Below are positions 45,894-55,103 of a stretch of 64,000 nucleotides of DNA, in pieces. A model generated the notes under the pieces. The model was not told the origin of the DNA and did no database searches. It saw only the letters and a program-made list of their open reading frames with translations. Origin of the DNA: Exiguobacterium sp. RIT594 (GTDB taxonomy: Bacteria > Bacillota > Bacilli > Exiguobacteriales > Exiguobacteriaceae); the NCBI RefSeq assembly GCF_003339585.1, contig NZ_QPKF01000001.1, positions 310,001-374,000 of the forward strand. Direction: 5' to 3'. A program made the position numbers and the translations under genes. Numbering within the stretch: position 1 is the stretch's first letter; every line of letters begins with the position of its first letter.

Positions 45894-46535
45894 ATGCGTT
45901 TACGCCACAAACCATGGGCGCTGGATTATATGAAAGAGCAATCCTCCATCTATATAGCAGACCCGTCGACTTTAAAAGGAAACTGGTCGAATGAATTTAA
46001 AAATGAAAATCCGATTTATATCGAAGTCGGGTCAGGCAAAGGGGCCTTCATCACAGGAATGGCAAAACAGTATCCGGAGGTCAACTTCATCGCAATCGAG
46101 TTGTTTGAGAGCGTTGCGGTCGCCATCGTTCAAAAGATGGTGGAAGAACCACTTGAAAACGTTCGTGTCTTGACGGTTGATGCAAAAGATTTGCGTGACT
46201 TCTTTGAAAAAGGAGAGGTTGCCCGTGTTTATTTGAACTTCTCCGATCCTTGGCCGAAATCACGCCATGCCAAACGCCGCTTGACGTACAAAACGTTTTT
46301 AGCGACATATGAAGATATTTTACCGGAAAAAGGACAGATTCATTTCAAGACGGATAACCGGAAATTATTTGAATCAAGTCTGATGACGATGTCTGCTTAC
46401 GGGATGACGTTCGACTGGATGTCGCTTGATTTGCATGCCAATGAGCCGGAAAATAACGTCAGAACGGAATACGAAGAACGATTTTCAGCACTGGGTCAAC
46501 CGATTTATCGGATGGAAGCAACGTATACGAAATAA
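45894..46535 (+). CDS. trmB: tRNA (guanine-N7-)-methyltransferase
   Basis: 213 residues, the same length as B. subtilis TrmB (YtmQ). It methylates G46 of tRNA. SAM motif: EVGSGKGAFI; family hallmark: NFSDPWPKSRHAKRRL; late: FKTDNRKLFE. The start at 45894 (MRLRHKPWALDY) has AAAGGA eight bases before; an upstream ATG at 45885 is within the site. A TGATAAACT near 45847 may be an extended -10. Confidence 0.95.
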   Translation: MRLRHKPWALDYMKEQSSIYIADPSTLKGNWSNEFKNENPIYIEVGSGKGAFITGMAKQYPEVNFIAIELFESVAVAIVQKMVEEPLENVRVLTVDAKDLRDFFEKGEVARVYLNFSDPWPKSRHAKRRLTYKTFLATYEDILPEKGQIHFKTDNRKLFESSLMTMSAYGMTFDWMSLDLHANEPENNVRTEYEERFSALGQPIYRMEATYTK

Positions 46536-46650
46536 TTTAGACAAAAAGTTTTCTTATTTTCCTAGCATTTCTTTCACACTTTTTTCTTATTAATTGGTAC
46601 AATGTTGTTGACTGAAGAACTGTATTTACAGGTAAAGGGGGAAATTGGGG

Positions 46651-47166
46651 ATGTGGCAAAAAAGCTTAGCCTTCGTAACGGCACTCTTTCTCGCATTGAG
46701 TATCGGACAATCGGTATTCGCTGCGATTGATACGTCATCTATGCAAAAAGCACTTGATGAGGATTTGAAGAGTACACATTACGACTATAAAAAAGGTTCT
46801 GTAGAAATTGAAGATCCAAAAACATTCACTGGTGAAAAAGGTGAACAGATTATCGGTGGAATCGCGGTAATCGAGACAGTTCGTGATGGAATCTTCATCA
46901 CGATGAAACGTGAAATTCATTTTTATAACGCAGACAGCGGTAAATTACTTACAAGCGCAGATGCGGCTAAAGTAAAAGGCGTCAAAGAATACATCGACAG
47001 CAACTCGGATAACCTGCACCAAAAGGTGGTTTACTGGTTACCGATGTTACTGATGTTATTACTCATTGCAGTACCGGCTATCATGCTATACGTTGTTGTA
47101 CCGCGTCTGTATTCAACAAGTGAATACATGAACCCGATCTACGAGCGTAATGATAACCCGCGTTAA
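46651..47166 (+). CDS. Predicted type I membrane protein, unknown
   Basis: 171 residues. A signal peptide is plausible: MWQKSLAFVTALFLALSIG then a VFA-A cleavage site at about 24-25. The soluble part (about 25-125) has EIHFYNADSGKL and a KGVKEYIDS segment; a single C-terminal helix (about 129-151) is followed by a short tail. So the domain is likely outside the cell, anchored at its C-terminus. I know no family. AAAGGGGG lies nine bases before the ATG; an extended -10 (TGGTACAAT) is seen at about 46599. Confidence 0.65.
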   Translation: MWQKSLAFVTALFLALSIGQSVFAAIDTSSMQKALDEDLKSTHYDYKKGSVEIEDPKTFTGEKGEQIIGGIAVIETVRDGIFITMKREIHFYNADSGKLLTSADAAKVKGVKEYIDSNSDNLHQKVVYWLPMLLMLLLIAVPAIMLYVVVPRLYSTSEYMNPIYERNDNPR

Positions 47167-47183
47167 TCTTTTTTTAACACATG

Positions 47184-47232
47184 AAAATCCCTTGTCTGAA
47201 CCGATTCGTCGGGACGGACAGGGGATTTTTTT
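47184..47232. terminator. Bidirectional terminator
   Basis: AAAATCCC-T-TGTC pairs with GACA-GGGGATTTT around a partly paired interior loop, with T7, between convergent genes. Confidence 0.8.
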
Positions 47233-47587
47233 AGACAAATAAAACGAGTAAAAAAGCGATGATGGCCGGAAGTCCTTGTTTGAAAAGAATCGAGACATTT
47301 GCAGTAGCTGCACCGTAAAGGGCGGCAACGATGACGCATCCGAGAAAATACAACTGAACAGCGGGGGAATCAAGAATCAGTCCGAAAATCAGACCGGCAG
47401 CAAGAAACCCGTTGTAAAGGCCCTGGTTGGCGAATAATGTCCGGATTTGCGGATTCGAGACCGCTTCTTCCGTTAGTCCGAATGTACGTTTGGCAGACTT
47501 AGATGATAGAAGGAACATTTCAAGTACCATGATATAAAAATGTTCCACAGCAACTAGCAGCACGAAGAAGATAGCGAGTAAAGACAT
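47231..47587 (-). CDS. DUF1304 family membrane protein
   Basis: 118 residues with about four hydrophobic helices. The pattern VEHFYIMVLEMFL, FGLTEE and FANQGLYNGFLAAGL is characteristic of DUF1304. No function is established. The ATG at 47587 has AAAGGAG seven bases upstream. It is downstream of the ytzB-like gene but separated from it by a strong terminator, so it probably has its own promoter. Confidence 0.85.
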   Translation of the reverse strand: MSLLAIFFVLLVAVEHFYIMVLEMFLLSSKSAKRTFGLTEEAVSNPQIRTLFANQGLYNGFLAAGLIFGLILDSPAVQLYFLGCVIVAALYGAATANVSILFKQGLPAIIAFLLVLFV

Positions 47588-47604
47588 ATCGAGGCTCCTT
47601 TCTT

Positions 47605-47640
47605 TAAAAAAGACCATACTTCGTCGATCGAAGTATGGTC
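47605..47640 (-). terminator. Terminator of the PepSY gene
   Basis: On the minus strand GACCATACTTCG pairs exactly with CGAAGTATGGTC, followed by T7. Confidence 0.9.
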
Positions 47641-47646
47641 CGTCTA

Positions 47647-47949
47647 TTATGCGTATTCGAGTAAAGCACCTGTTTCCGCATCAACTGTGAATTGATACGT
47701 TTTTTCATCGTCACCTTCAAGGACCGAGATGCCACCTTTGTAGCTTTGGTAGTCACGTGACTCGTATGCGTACGCCTCTGGTGTTGCAGAGATCCATGCA
47801 CCTTGGACACGTCCTTTTGCTGAAAATGTGCGTTTCGTGATTTCGAGCGCTTCCTCGGCAGAGAGTTGTTTGTTGTCGACAGCCTTCTTGACTGCGAAAG
47901 CGGCAACGACCGCTGCTGCGAGACCGATAATCCAATAGCGTTTTTTCAT
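47647..47949 (-). CDS. ytzB: PepSY-domain membrane-anchored protein (YtzB-like)
   Basis: 100 residues: one N-terminal helix (WIIGLAAAVVAAFAV) and an extracytoplasmic PepSY domain (SAEEALEITKRTF, YQFTVDAETGALLEY). PepSY domains are thought to inhibit or modulate peptidases near the membrane. B. subtilis YtzB lies next to ytoP, and the same divergent pairing is present here. The ATG at 47949 has AAGGAGGGG six bases upstream. Confidence 0.85.
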   Translation of the reverse strand: MKKRYWIIGLAAAVVAAFAVKKAVDNKQLSAEEALEITKRTFSAKGRVQGAWISATPEAYAYESRDYQSYKGGISVLEGDDEKTYQFTVDAETGALLEYA

Positions 47950-48069
47950 TAAAATTCCCCTCCTTACAGGTTCTATTCCTACTGTACCAAATAATTCGTC
48001 CAGTGAGAAACAAAAGGTTAAGTGATTGAAGCAAAATTTTGTATAATGAATGAACAGGGGGCGATACAT

Positions 48070-49140
48070 ATGAATGAAAAAACAAGAAACTTGTTTCGAA
48101 CGTTGACGGAATTAAATGGTGCACCTGGATTTGAACATGATGTCAGACGCTTTGTCAAAGAACGCATTACACCGGTGACCGATGAAATCGTCATGGACGG
48201 TCTCGGTTCGATTTTCGGCAAACGGACGGGGCAGGAAAATGGTCCGAAGGTTATGGTTGCCGGTCATATGGACGAAGTGGCCTTCATGGTAACGCAGATT
48301 ACGAAAAACGGCATGCTCCGGATTCAACCGCTCGGCGGTTGGTGGAGTCAGGTACTGCTCGCACAACGATTCTCGATTTGTGGGGATAACGGCATCATTC
48401 CCGGTGTCATTGCCTCGATACCACCACATTTATTGACGGATGAAGTCCGGAATAAGCCGATGGCAATCAAAGATATGTTCATCGATGTCGGGGCAGACTC
48501 AAAAGAAGAAGCAGAATCTTTCGGTATTCGTCCGGGTATTCCGGCTGTTCCGTTCTTCCCGTTCACGCCAATGGCAAATCCGAAGAAAATCATGGCGAAA
48601 GCATGGGATAACCGTTATGGCGTCGGCATGGCGATCGAATTGTTGGAAGAGACGACAGCGTCGGATCATCCAAACGTCTTATTCTCAGGGGCGACGGTTC
48701 AGGAAGAGGTCGGCTTACGCGGTGCACAAACAGCAACGAACCTGATTGATCCCGATGTTGCCTTTGTCGTCGATGCCTCACCAGCCAACGATGCTTCAGG
48801 TGATAAAACAGAATTTGGTCAGCTCGGTCAAGGACCGTTGTTACGCATTAAGGACAGCGTCATGATTTTATCGAAAGAAATGACGGATTATGTTCTCGAT
48901 ACAGCGGAATCAAACAAGATTCCGTATCAATACTATGTCGGTGCAGGCGGAACGGACGGGGGAGTCGTTCATCGTTCGAATAACGGCATTCCGACGACGG
49001 TCGTCGGTCTTCCGGCACGTTACATTCATACGCATGCCTCGATCATGCATACGGATGACTATGATGCGGCAAAAGAATTACTCAAGAAACTTGTCACACA
49101 ACTCGATGCGACGACGCTTGCAACATTACAAATCAAATGA
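48070..49140 (+). CDS. ytoP: M42-family glutamyl aminopeptidase (YtoP)
   Basis: 356 residues. The dinuclear metallo-aminopeptidase motifs are present: [35 protein letters not shown] and a late THASIM His. M42 enzymes form tetrahedral dodecamers that trim peptides from the N-terminus. The ATG at 48070 lies six bases after AGGGGGCG. Divergent to the ytzB-like gene; ends in its own terminator. Confidence 0.92.
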   Translation: MNEKTRNLFRTLTELNGAPGFEHDVRRFVKERITPVTDEIVMDGLGSIFGKRTGQENGPKVMVAGHMDEVAFMVTQITKNGMLRIQPLGGWWSQVLLAQRFSICGDNGIIPGVIASIPPHLLTDEVRNKPMAIKDMFIDVGADSKEEAESFGIRPGIPAVPFFPFTPMANPKKIMAKAWDNRYGVGMAIELLEETTASDHPNVLFSGATVQEEVGLRGAQTATNLIDPDVAFVVDASPANDASGDKTEFGQLGQGPLLRIKDSVMILSKEMTDYVLDTAESNKIPYQYYVGAGGTDGGVVHRSNNGIPTTVVGLPARYIHTHASIMHTDDYDAAKELLKKLVTQLDATTLATLQIK

Positions 49141-49148
49141 AGATAATG

Positions 49149-49175
49149 GAGGATGCTTTTGTGCATCCTCTTTTT
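49149..49175 (+). terminator. Terminator of ytoP
   Basis: GAGGATGC pairs exactly with GCATCCTC, T5. Confidence 0.85.
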
Positions 49176-49230
49176 CATGCCCCAACTGTCTTGTCACATG
49201 AAAAACAAATGTATGCCATTTTTTTAGGGT

Positions 49231-49240
49231 TTGTTATAAT
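49231..49240 (+). promoter_or_regulatory. Extended -10 promoter of the EIIC-like gene
   Basis: TG-T-TATAAT with the hexamer at 49235-49240, 33 bases before the start codon. No strong -35 is seen. Confidence 0.55.
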
Positions 49241-49272
49241 GAATCTGATTTCAAACAGAAGGAAGTGGCATC

Positions 49273-50286
49273 TTGTTAAAAAGAAAAGGGATTTTACTTA
49301 GTCCGAAAGTATATTTTATTACAGTGCTCAGTTATATGGCGTTAGGATTATTCAGTTCTTTAATCATGGGCTTAATTTTAAAGACGATTGGTGAAGGGTT
49401 AATCACAAAAGGAATCGAAGCGGGGATGCTCGTTACGGTCGGTGAACAGGCCATCGCGCTGACCGGACCGGCAATCGGAGTGGCGGTCGCCTTTGCGCTC
49501 GAAGCTCCGCCGCTCGTCTTATTTTCTGCCGTTGCTGTCGGTGCTTTTGGTTATGAAGCAGGGGGGCCAGCCGGAAGTTATGTTGCAGCTGTCATTGCTA
49601 CCGAGATTGGAAAATTGATTTCAAAAACGACACGTCTTGATATCATCCTGACGCCGTTCATCACGTTGCTCGTCGGTTTTATAAGTGGTAAGTATGTCGG
49701 TGCCTGGATCGGAACATTGATGACCGATTTAGGCGAAGTCATCCGGTGGGGAACAGAAAGAGAACCCTTGATCATGGGGATTTTTGTCGCGACCGTCATG
49801 GGTCTCGCCTTGACAGCCCCGATTTCAAGTGCCGCCCTCGGTATCATGTTAGGTCTTGACGGACTGGCAGCCGGTGCTGCGACCATCGGCTGCGCGGCGC
49901 AAATGATTGGTTTCGGTGTCATTAGTTACCGGGATAACGGGATTGGTGGACTCATTGCCCAAGGAATCGGTACGTCGATGTTACAAGTCGGGAACATCAT
50001 TCGAAATCCATGGACGATTGTCCCGCCGACACTGGCGGGAGCGCTGCTTGCTCCGTTTGCGACCGTCTTATTGACACTCGAAAGTAATCCTGAAGGATCG
50101 GGTATGGGGACGAGCGGACTTGTCGGTCCCCTGATGCTACTGAAAACGATGGGGTTTGAAGCGGAGTATTATTTAGCGGTCTTCGTTTTATGCTTCCTCG
50201 CACCGGCTCTGCTCAGTTATTTGATTTATCGGGCTTTGCACCGCATGGGGCGGATTAAAGACGGGGATTTGAAAATCGATTACTAA
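49273..50286 (+). CDS. PTS EIIC_2-like membrane protein
   Basis: 337 residues with eight to ten hydrophobic helices. The segments VGEQAIALTGPAIGVAVAF, AVGAFGYEAGGPAGSY and LTAPISSAALGIMLGL match the PF13303-type EIIC-like membrane family. No EIIA, EIIB or HPr-like domain is attached or adjacent, so a role in sugar phosphotransfer is doubtful. It starts with TTG seven bases after AAGGAAG. Confidence 0.8.
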   Translation: MLKRKGILLSPKVYFITVLSYMALGLFSSLIMGLILKTIGEGLITKGIEAGMLVTVGEQAIALTGPAIGVAVAFALEAPPLVLFSAVAVGAFGYEAGGPAGSYVAAVIATEIGKLISKTTRLDIILTPFITLLVGFISGKYVGAWIGTLMTDLGEVIRWGTEREPLIMGIFVATVMGLALTAPISSAALGIMLGLDGLAAGAATIGCAAQMIGFGVISYRDNGIGGLIAQGIGTSMLQVGNIIRNPWTIVPPTLAGALLAPFATVLLTLESNPEGSGMGTSGLVGPLMLLKTMGFEAEYYLAVFVLCFLAPALLSYLIYRALHRMGRIKDGDLKIDY

Positions 50287-50330
50287 TGAAGAGATGTGTG
50301 TTCAACACGTGTTTCAAAGAGGTAAAAAAT

Positions 50331-50368
50331 AAAAACGGGCGATGGATACGTATCCATCGCCCGTTTTT
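50331..50368. terminator. Bidirectional terminator
   Basis: A near-perfect 18-base-pair palindrome (AAAAACGGGCGATGGATA with its complement) and T5 sits between convergent genes. Confidence 0.92.
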
Positions 50369-50374
50369 AAATTC

Positions 50375-50665
50375 TTACAGCGAAAAACCAAAAGAACTGG
50401 AATAAAAACTTGTGAAAAAGACATACAAATATAAAAGATAGAGTGGAATCAAGTAACGCATCCGAACGATTGGTAATTTTCTGGCGAGCCGTTTCCCGAT
50501 GGCTTCGAGTAACATGATGAGGGCGAATCCGACCACGAGAAAAATCAAAATTTGAGGCAGGCTACGCTCGGAATCGATGAACGAATAGCCATATCGGAGA
50601 CAACTTGTCATGCCGACAAAACCTACAAATCGTTCGAAAGGATGTTTAACAGGTTGATCAGTCAT
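50375..50665 (-). CDS. Small membrane protein, unknown (96 aa)
   Basis: 96 residues with a helix at about 38-56 (ILIFLVVGFALIMLLEAIG) and one at about 70-88 (YLIPLYLLYLYVFFTSFY), with a basic stretch between (KRLARKLPIVRMR). The N-terminus is polar with a possible amphipathic segment. AAAGGA lies seven bases before the ATG. I recognise no family. Single gene facing the ytpP unit. Confidence 0.65.
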   Translation of the reverse strand: MTDQPVKHPFERFVGFVGMTSCLRYGYSFIDSERSLPQILIFLVVGFALIMLLEAIGKRLARKLPIVRMRYLIPLYLLYLYVFFTSFYSSSFGFSL

Positions 50666-50741
50666 AATAATTTCCTTTCAGGACATTTTCTAGTTGCAGT
50701 ATAGCAAACAGAGCGCCAAAACGCACAGAAACATTCGAATA

Positions 50742-50750
50742 TGCTATGAT
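50742..50750 (+). promoter_or_regulatory. Extended -10 promoter of ytpP
   Basis: TG-C-TATGAT with the hexamer at 50745-50750, 40 bases before the ytpP start. Confidence 0.5.
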
Positions 50751-50789
50751 GGACCCAATGAAAAAGCAAGTATTGAGGGAGTGTAACAG

Positions 50790-51098
50790 ATGAAAAAGTT
50801 AGAATCAAAAGAACAATTTGACCAAGCGAAAAAAGAAAAATCGATTTTCCTTTTCTCGGCGGATTGGTGTCCGGATTGCCGGTTTTTAGATCCGTTCATG
50901 CCGGAGATGGAACAGACGTTTAATGAATTCAATTTTTATTACGTCGATCGCGATCAGCACATTGAAATTGCCCAGGAAATGGACATCTTCGGGATCCCGA
51001 GTTTCGTCGCGTATCGTGAAAATGAAGAGACAGGCCGTTATGTCGGGAAAGAACGAAAAACACCTGAACAGGTTACAGCCTTTTTAGAAACAGTCTGA
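50790..51098 (+). CDS. ytpP: Thioredoxin-like protein YtpP
   Basis: 102 residues with a thioredoxin fold: active site WCPDC at about 27-31, cis-Pro in GIPSF. The atypical CPDC dipeptide differs from the CGPC of TrxA. It should act as a thiol oxidoreductase in the cytosol. In B. subtilis it heads the ytpPQR unit, as here. GGGAG precedes the ATG. A terminator lies between it and ytpQ. Confidence 0.9.
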   Translation: MKKLESKEQFDQAKKEKSIFLFSADWCPDCRFLDPFMPEMEQTFNEFNFYYVDRDQHIEIAQEMDIFGIPSFVAYRENEETGRYVGKERKTPEQVTAFLETV

Positions 51099-51102
51099 GA
51101 CA

Positions 51103-51128
51103 AAAGCGAGTGCTGACTCGCTTTTTTT
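51103..51128 (+). terminator. Terminator between ytpP and ytpQ
   Basis: AAAGCGAGT pairs with ACTCGCTTT and T-run. Confidence 0.82.
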
Positions 51129-51152
51129 AATAGGAAAGGATGAAATGGATTC

Positions 51153-51950
51153 ATGGAACTACAACAAATTCGCCGCCTTGTTACTGAGGCATTTGATACA
51201 ACCTACTATACAACGTATTTCGATCGTGAAAAATCGGTGCTGCGCATCGAACGGAAAAAAGATCGTACAGGAGTCGATCTGGGATTAAATCCACTTGTAG
51301 CGAAAGCGAAGCGTCGCGGTGTCATCGCAGTCGAAGAAACGATTGAATACATCAAAGCCGTTCTGGAACAGACGGAACCGGTCTCTTTAATTGGTCATGA
51401 GCAACAAGTCTTCCCGGTCATTCGCGCAAAATCCTTTGCGGATGAAACGAAAGATGGTAAGAAAATCATCAGCACACCTCATACCGGTGAAACGAAAATC
51501 ATGTACGCGCTTGATTTAGGTGCCACGTACCGGTTGATTGACGAAGAATTGTTAAATCAGGCAGGGTGGTCGACGGAACATTTGTCAGAAGCGGCCCGCT
51601 TTAATTTAAAAACATTGGAAGCCCCTTTTAAAATGGACGAAGTAGCCGGGAACATCTTTTATTTCCTGAGTACGGGTGACGGATATGAAGCAAGTCGTGT
51701 CTTAAATAAACAGTTATTGAGCGACTACGCCGAAAAAATGACAGGTGAGTTTGCTGTCGGGATTCCGCATCAGGATGTCCTGATTTTTGCCGATATCCGA
51801 AATGATGCAGGATATGATGTTTTGCAACAATTGATGTTCGATTTCTTCACGAATGGACGGGTTCCGGTAACGGCGCTTCCGTTCATGTATGAAGAAGGTA
51901 AACTGGAGCCTGTCTTCGTTCTTGCAAAAAACAAGCATCCGAAAAGTTGA
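51153..51950 (+). CDS. ytpQ: DUF1444 protein YtpQ
   Basis: 265 residues matching the YtpQ/DUF1444 pattern: DLGLNPLVAKAKRRG near the N-terminus, VIRAKSF, DLGATYRLI and a central SRVLNKQLL segment, ending with FVLAKNKHP. No catalytic motif is known. It lies between ytpP and ytpR as in B. subtilis, which supports orthology. GAAAGGATG precedes the start. Confidence 0.9.
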   Translation: MELQQIRRLVTEAFDTTYYTTYFDREKSVLRIERKKDRTGVDLGLNPLVAKAKRRGVIAVEETIEYIKAVLEQTEPVSLIGHEQQVFPVIRAKSFADETKDGKKIISTPHTGETKIMYALDLGATYRLIDEELLNQAGWSTEHLSEAARFNLKTLEAPFKMDEVAGNIFYFLSTGDGYEASRVLNKQLLSDYAEKMTGEFAVGIPHQDVLIFADIRNDAGYDVLQQLMFDFFTNGRVPVTALPFMYEEGKLEPVFVLAKNKHPKS

Positions 51951-52003
51951 ATAATCTGCTACAATAGGCATTGTGAGAAAGTTTGAAGGGAGTCATGGAT
52001 TGC

Positions 52004-52612
52004 ATGAATGTTTTTTATAATAAAGAAGGTGTCGGAGACGTCCTGATGGTCATCTTGGCAGATGCACCACGCGCTGAAATCACTGCCGAAAGAAAAGGCG
52101 ATGTAGCAACGATTTTCCATGGCGAAGACGTCATTGGCTATAACATCTTCGAAGCATCAAAGCAGTTTGAATTAAATGCTGTAGGACCGGTCGAATTGAC
52201 ACCGGAGCTTGTTGAAACGGTTCAACGCGTATTAGGAGAAAACGGCGTCGATTTCGAACCACGTGAAATTGATTATTCACCTAAATTCGTAGTCGGATTC
52301 GTATCATCTGCTGAAAAACATCCAGATGCGGAAAAGTTGTCGGTCTGTCAAGTAGAGGTGGATGATCAGACATTGCAAATCGTCTGTGGAGCACCAAACG
52401 TTGCTGCCGGACAAAAAGTAGTGGTCGCTAAACCCGGCGCAGTCATGCCGTCCGGATTAATCATTCGTCCGTCCGCTTTACGTGGAGTGGCTTCTAGTGG
52501 AATGCTTTGTTCTGCACGGGAACTCGCATTGCCGGATGCACCGCAGGAAAAAGGAATTCTTGTTCTCGAGGATACGGCAAAAACGGGAGAAGCATTTTTA
52601 ATCGGTCGATAA
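52004..52612 (+). CDS. ytpR: tRNA-binding-domain protein YtpR
   Basis: 202 residues. The C-terminal half is a tRNA-binding OB fold (EMAPII/PheT-B1 type): KFVVGFV, HPDAEKLSVCQVEV, IVCGAPNVAAGQKVVVA and LRGVASSGMLCSA. The N-terminal half is specific to YtpR. Its exact role is unknown; tRNA binding is expected. The ATG at 52004 follows AAGGGAG by about eleven bases. A TG-C-TACAAT at 51957-51965 inside the end of ytpQ can act as its promoter. Confidence 0.92.
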   Translation: MNVFYNKEGVGDVLMVILADAPRAEITAERKGDVATIFHGEDVIGYNIFEASKQFELNAVGPVELTPELVETVQRVLGENGVDFEPREIDYSPKFVVGFVSSAEKHPDAEKLSVCQVEVDDQTLQIVCGAPNVAAGQKVVVAKPGAVMPSGLIIRPSALRGVASSGMLCSARELALPDAPQEKGILVLEDTAKTGEAFLIGR

Positions 52613-52649
52613 TTCGGCCGATTTTTTAACAAGATGGAGGGGTGAGGGA

Positions 52650-53561
52650 ATGAGCAATCGTTATGAACAGTCGTTAAAGGAACAGGCAGCACGAATTCGA
52701 CGTGAATTAGCAGGCGAAAAAGAAACAAAACCCGTTGAACGGCCTAAAAAAGAAGAGCGTGAAGATCGTTTCGTGTTGACGGATGTTCCATCGCCTATTT
52801 ACGGATTCCAACGGCCTAGAAAGCAACGGTCGATCCAAGAGGAAATCCATTCGGAAGAATCTGAAGTCGATGTTTCAAGTGTACAGGAAGAGGAAAAATC
52901 AGAAGAGTCGCTTGAACATGAGACAGAAGAATTGAACGAAGAGTCGCGGATCGAGACGATGGAACAGACGGATCTAACCGAAGCGGATGCTGGCTTAGTA
53001 CCGACGACAGATGCAGACATCCTCGTTCCAGAACCGACAATCGAAGAAAATTCTTCGTCAGACGTTTCGGAAGAACAAGTCGAAGCAGATGTGACGACGG
53101 AAAGTTCTCTTCCTGCAGCAGACGATATTATTGAAGTAAACGATACCGTTCAAGTGTCAGAAAATCCTGCTACAGAAGAAATGAGTAAAGAAGAGACGAT
53201 GGAAGAAGCAATCGAAGAGACTCCTGAAGAGACTTCTGTGGAAGAAAAGTCTGAAATGACTTTGGAAGAGCACGCTGTTCACGGAGAAGATGCGGAACCT
53301 GTCCAGTTATCAACGGGTACTTTACACGTCGATTCCCAAACGGAGGAGCCGGTCAAACGGGTAGAAGAAGTGCCCTCTGCTGAAAACGATTTAGTCGCTG
53401 AAATCAAAGTAGAAAATAGTGGGTCAGAAAAGGTACCTACAGACCAGCCGGTTCAAATTAAAAAACCGGTCGGACCGCCGGTAAACGTCGTGATGACGAC
53501 AAAAGACTTGATGGCCATGTATCGTGCGCGTCGGGAACAAAATAATTTAAATGGTAAATAA
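52650..53561 (+). CDS. Acidic SftA-linker-like protein without FtsK motor
   Basis: 303 residues at the place where B. subtilis has ytpS (sftA), between ytpR and murC. The N-terminus is basic (about 1-45) and contains VPSPIYGFQRPR, like linker motifs I recall from SftA. Residues about 65-240 are Glu/Asp/Ser-rich low complexity. The last 40 (KKPVGPPVNVVMTTKDLMAMY) resemble the segment just before the SftA motor. No Walker A, Walker B or gamma domain follows, and the next 80 bases lead to murC. The reading frame is intact with a strong GGAGGGGTGAGGG site, so it may be functional. Confidence 0.6.
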   Translation: MSNRYEQSLKEQAARIRRELAGEKETKPVERPKKEEREDRFVLTDVPSPIYGFQRPRKQRSIQEEIHSEESEVDVSSVQEEEKSEESLEHETEELNEESRIETMEQTDLTEADAGLVPTTDADILVPEPTIEENSSSDVSEEQVEADVTTESSLPAADDIIEVNDTVQVSENPATEEMSKEETMEEAIEETPEETSVEEKSEMTLEEHAVHGEDAEPVQLSTGTLHVDSQTEEPVKRVEEVPSAENDLVAEIKVENSGSEKVPTDQPVQIKKPVGPPVNVVMTTKDLMAMYRARREQNNLNGK

Positions 53562-53571
53562 TAAGTCGGTT

Positions 53572-53580
53572 TGCTATAAT
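53572..53580 (+). promoter_or_regulatory. Extended -10 promoter of murC
   Basis: TG-C-TATAAT with the hexamer at 53575-53580 just past the preceding stop; TGGTAA 17 bases before is a weak -35. A small hairpin, GGTAC-AGGTTTT-GTACC (53581-53597), would lie at the transcript start. Confidence 0.6.
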
Positions 53581-53642
53581 GGTACAGGTTTTGTACCCAA
53601 GCCCGATGGTACGGACCGGAACGTGAATTGGAGGGCTCATAT

Positions 53643-54938
53643 ATGACAAATTATCATTTTGTAGGGATTAAAGGAACAGGGATGAGTGCACTCGCCCAAG
53701 TACTGCATGAAATGAATCATCAAGTACAAGGTTCTGATATTGACAAGCATATTTTTACGGAGGATGCCTTACGGGCAAAAGGAATTCCATTTTTCCCGTT
53801 TAGTGCGGACAACATTAAAGAAGATCAAGTCATCATCCAAGGAAATGCTTTTGGGGATGAACATCCAGAAATTGCTCGGGCAAAGGAACTGGATTTAACG
53901 ATTTATCATTATTATGATTTCTTAGGCTATTTAGCAGATGAATACCGGTCTGTCGCCATTACCGGTTCGCATGGTAAAACATCGACGACCGGGTTACTGT
54001 CACATGTCTTGAGTGGCATTACACCAACGGCATTTTTGATTGGTGATGGAACAGGTGCCGGTGTAGAAGATGCGAAAGCATTTGTGTTTGAAGCGTGTGA
54101 ATACAAACGCCACTTCCTGTATTACAAGCCGGACTATGCCATCATGACGAATATTGACTTTGATCATTCCGATTACTTTACAGGCATTGATGACGTCGTA
54201 TCCGCATTTCAGGAGATGGCGATGCAGGTCAAACAAGCAATCGTGGCTTGTGGAGATGACGAACATCTCCAAAACCTTCAGGCGAATGTTCCGATTCTGT
54301 ATTACGGTTTTGGCGAAAACAATGATTTCCGTGCAGAAAATGCAACGTCGACTCCAGATGGAACATCGTTTGACGTTTATCTCCGGGATGACTTCTACGG
54401 GACATTCCTGATTCCTGGATTTGGTCGTCACCATGTCTTGAATGCACTGTCTGTCATCGCGATCTGCCAGTACGAAGGATTGAACAAGGAAGAGGTAGCA
54501 GCACGTCTGTCTACATTCGGCGGAGTGAAACGTCGTTTTAGTGAATCTAACTTCGGTTCGCAGATTCTTGTTGACGATTATGCGCACCATCCGAAAGAAA
54601 TCAGTGCGACGATTGAGTCTGCACGCAAGAAATATCCGGATCGTGAAGTCGTAGCGATCTTCCAACCGCATACGTATACTCGCTTGAAATCATTCATGGA
54701 TGATTTTGCGACATCATTACGCGAGGCGGATGCCACATATCTGTGTGAAATCTTTGGATCGGCACGTGAGCAGGAAGGCCAGGTCCGCGTAGAAGACTTA
54801 CAAGAAAAAGTGCCGGGCTCGGATATTTTGACACGGGACAATGTATCACTCTTAAGTAAACACGAAAATGCCGTATTGCTCTTTATGGGAGCAGGAGACA
54901 TTCAAACGTATCAACACCAGTACGAAAACACGAAATAA
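53643..54938 (+). CDS. murC: UDP-N-acetylmuramate-L-alanine ligase
   Basis: 431 residues. It adds L-Ala to UDP-MurNAc. The N-terminal [14 protein letters not shown] nucleotide fold, the Mur-ligase ATP loop [12 protein letters not shown] at about 108-119, central [11 protein letters not shown], and [10 protein letters not shown] in the C-terminal domain are all intact. The ATG at 53643 lies seven bases after TTGGAGGG. It has its own promoter and terminator. Confidence 0.97.
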   Translation: MTNYHFVGIKGTGMSALAQVLHEMNHQVQGSDIDKHIFTEDALRAKGIPFFPFSADNIKEDQVIIQGNAFGDEHPEIARAKELDLTIYHYYDFLGYLADEYRSVAITGSHGKTSTTGLLSHVLSGITPTAFLIGDGTGAGVEDAKAFVFEACEYKRHFLYYKPDYAIMTNIDFDHSDYFTGIDDVVSAFQEMAMQVKQAIVACGDDEHLQNLQANVPILYYGFGENNDFRAENATSTPDGTSFDVYLRDDFYGTFLIPGFGRHHVLNALSVIAICQYEGLNKEEVAARLSTFGGVKRRFSESNFGSQILVDDYAHHPKEISATIESARKKYPDREVVAIFQPHTYTRLKSFMDDFATSLREADATYLCEIFGSAREQEGQVRVEDLQEKVPGSDILTRDNVSLLSKHENAVLLFMGAGDIQTYQHQYENTK

Positions 54939-54949
54939 CATCCTGAGTA

Positions 54950-54982
54950 GGGCACTGACATTCATTTGTCAGTGTCCTTTTT
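54950..54982 (+). terminator. Terminator of murC
   Basis: GGGCACTGAC pairs with GTCAGTGTCC, then T5. Confidence 0.88.
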
Positions 54983-55103
54983 GTCGGTTTCGTGAAACAA
55001 AAAACCTGAAGCGATTTTGAGGTAGGTTGTCGTAAAGTTTTGATTGCATCTTGAATTGATTTTTGGAATAGTGGGGGTATGTTATTTAGAAAGGAAAGAC
55101 GTC

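Noticed and set aside
52799-53040. Ser/Cys-rich frames opposite the acidic protein
   Set aside because: They mirror the GAA/GAG-rich codons of the real gene and have no start signals.
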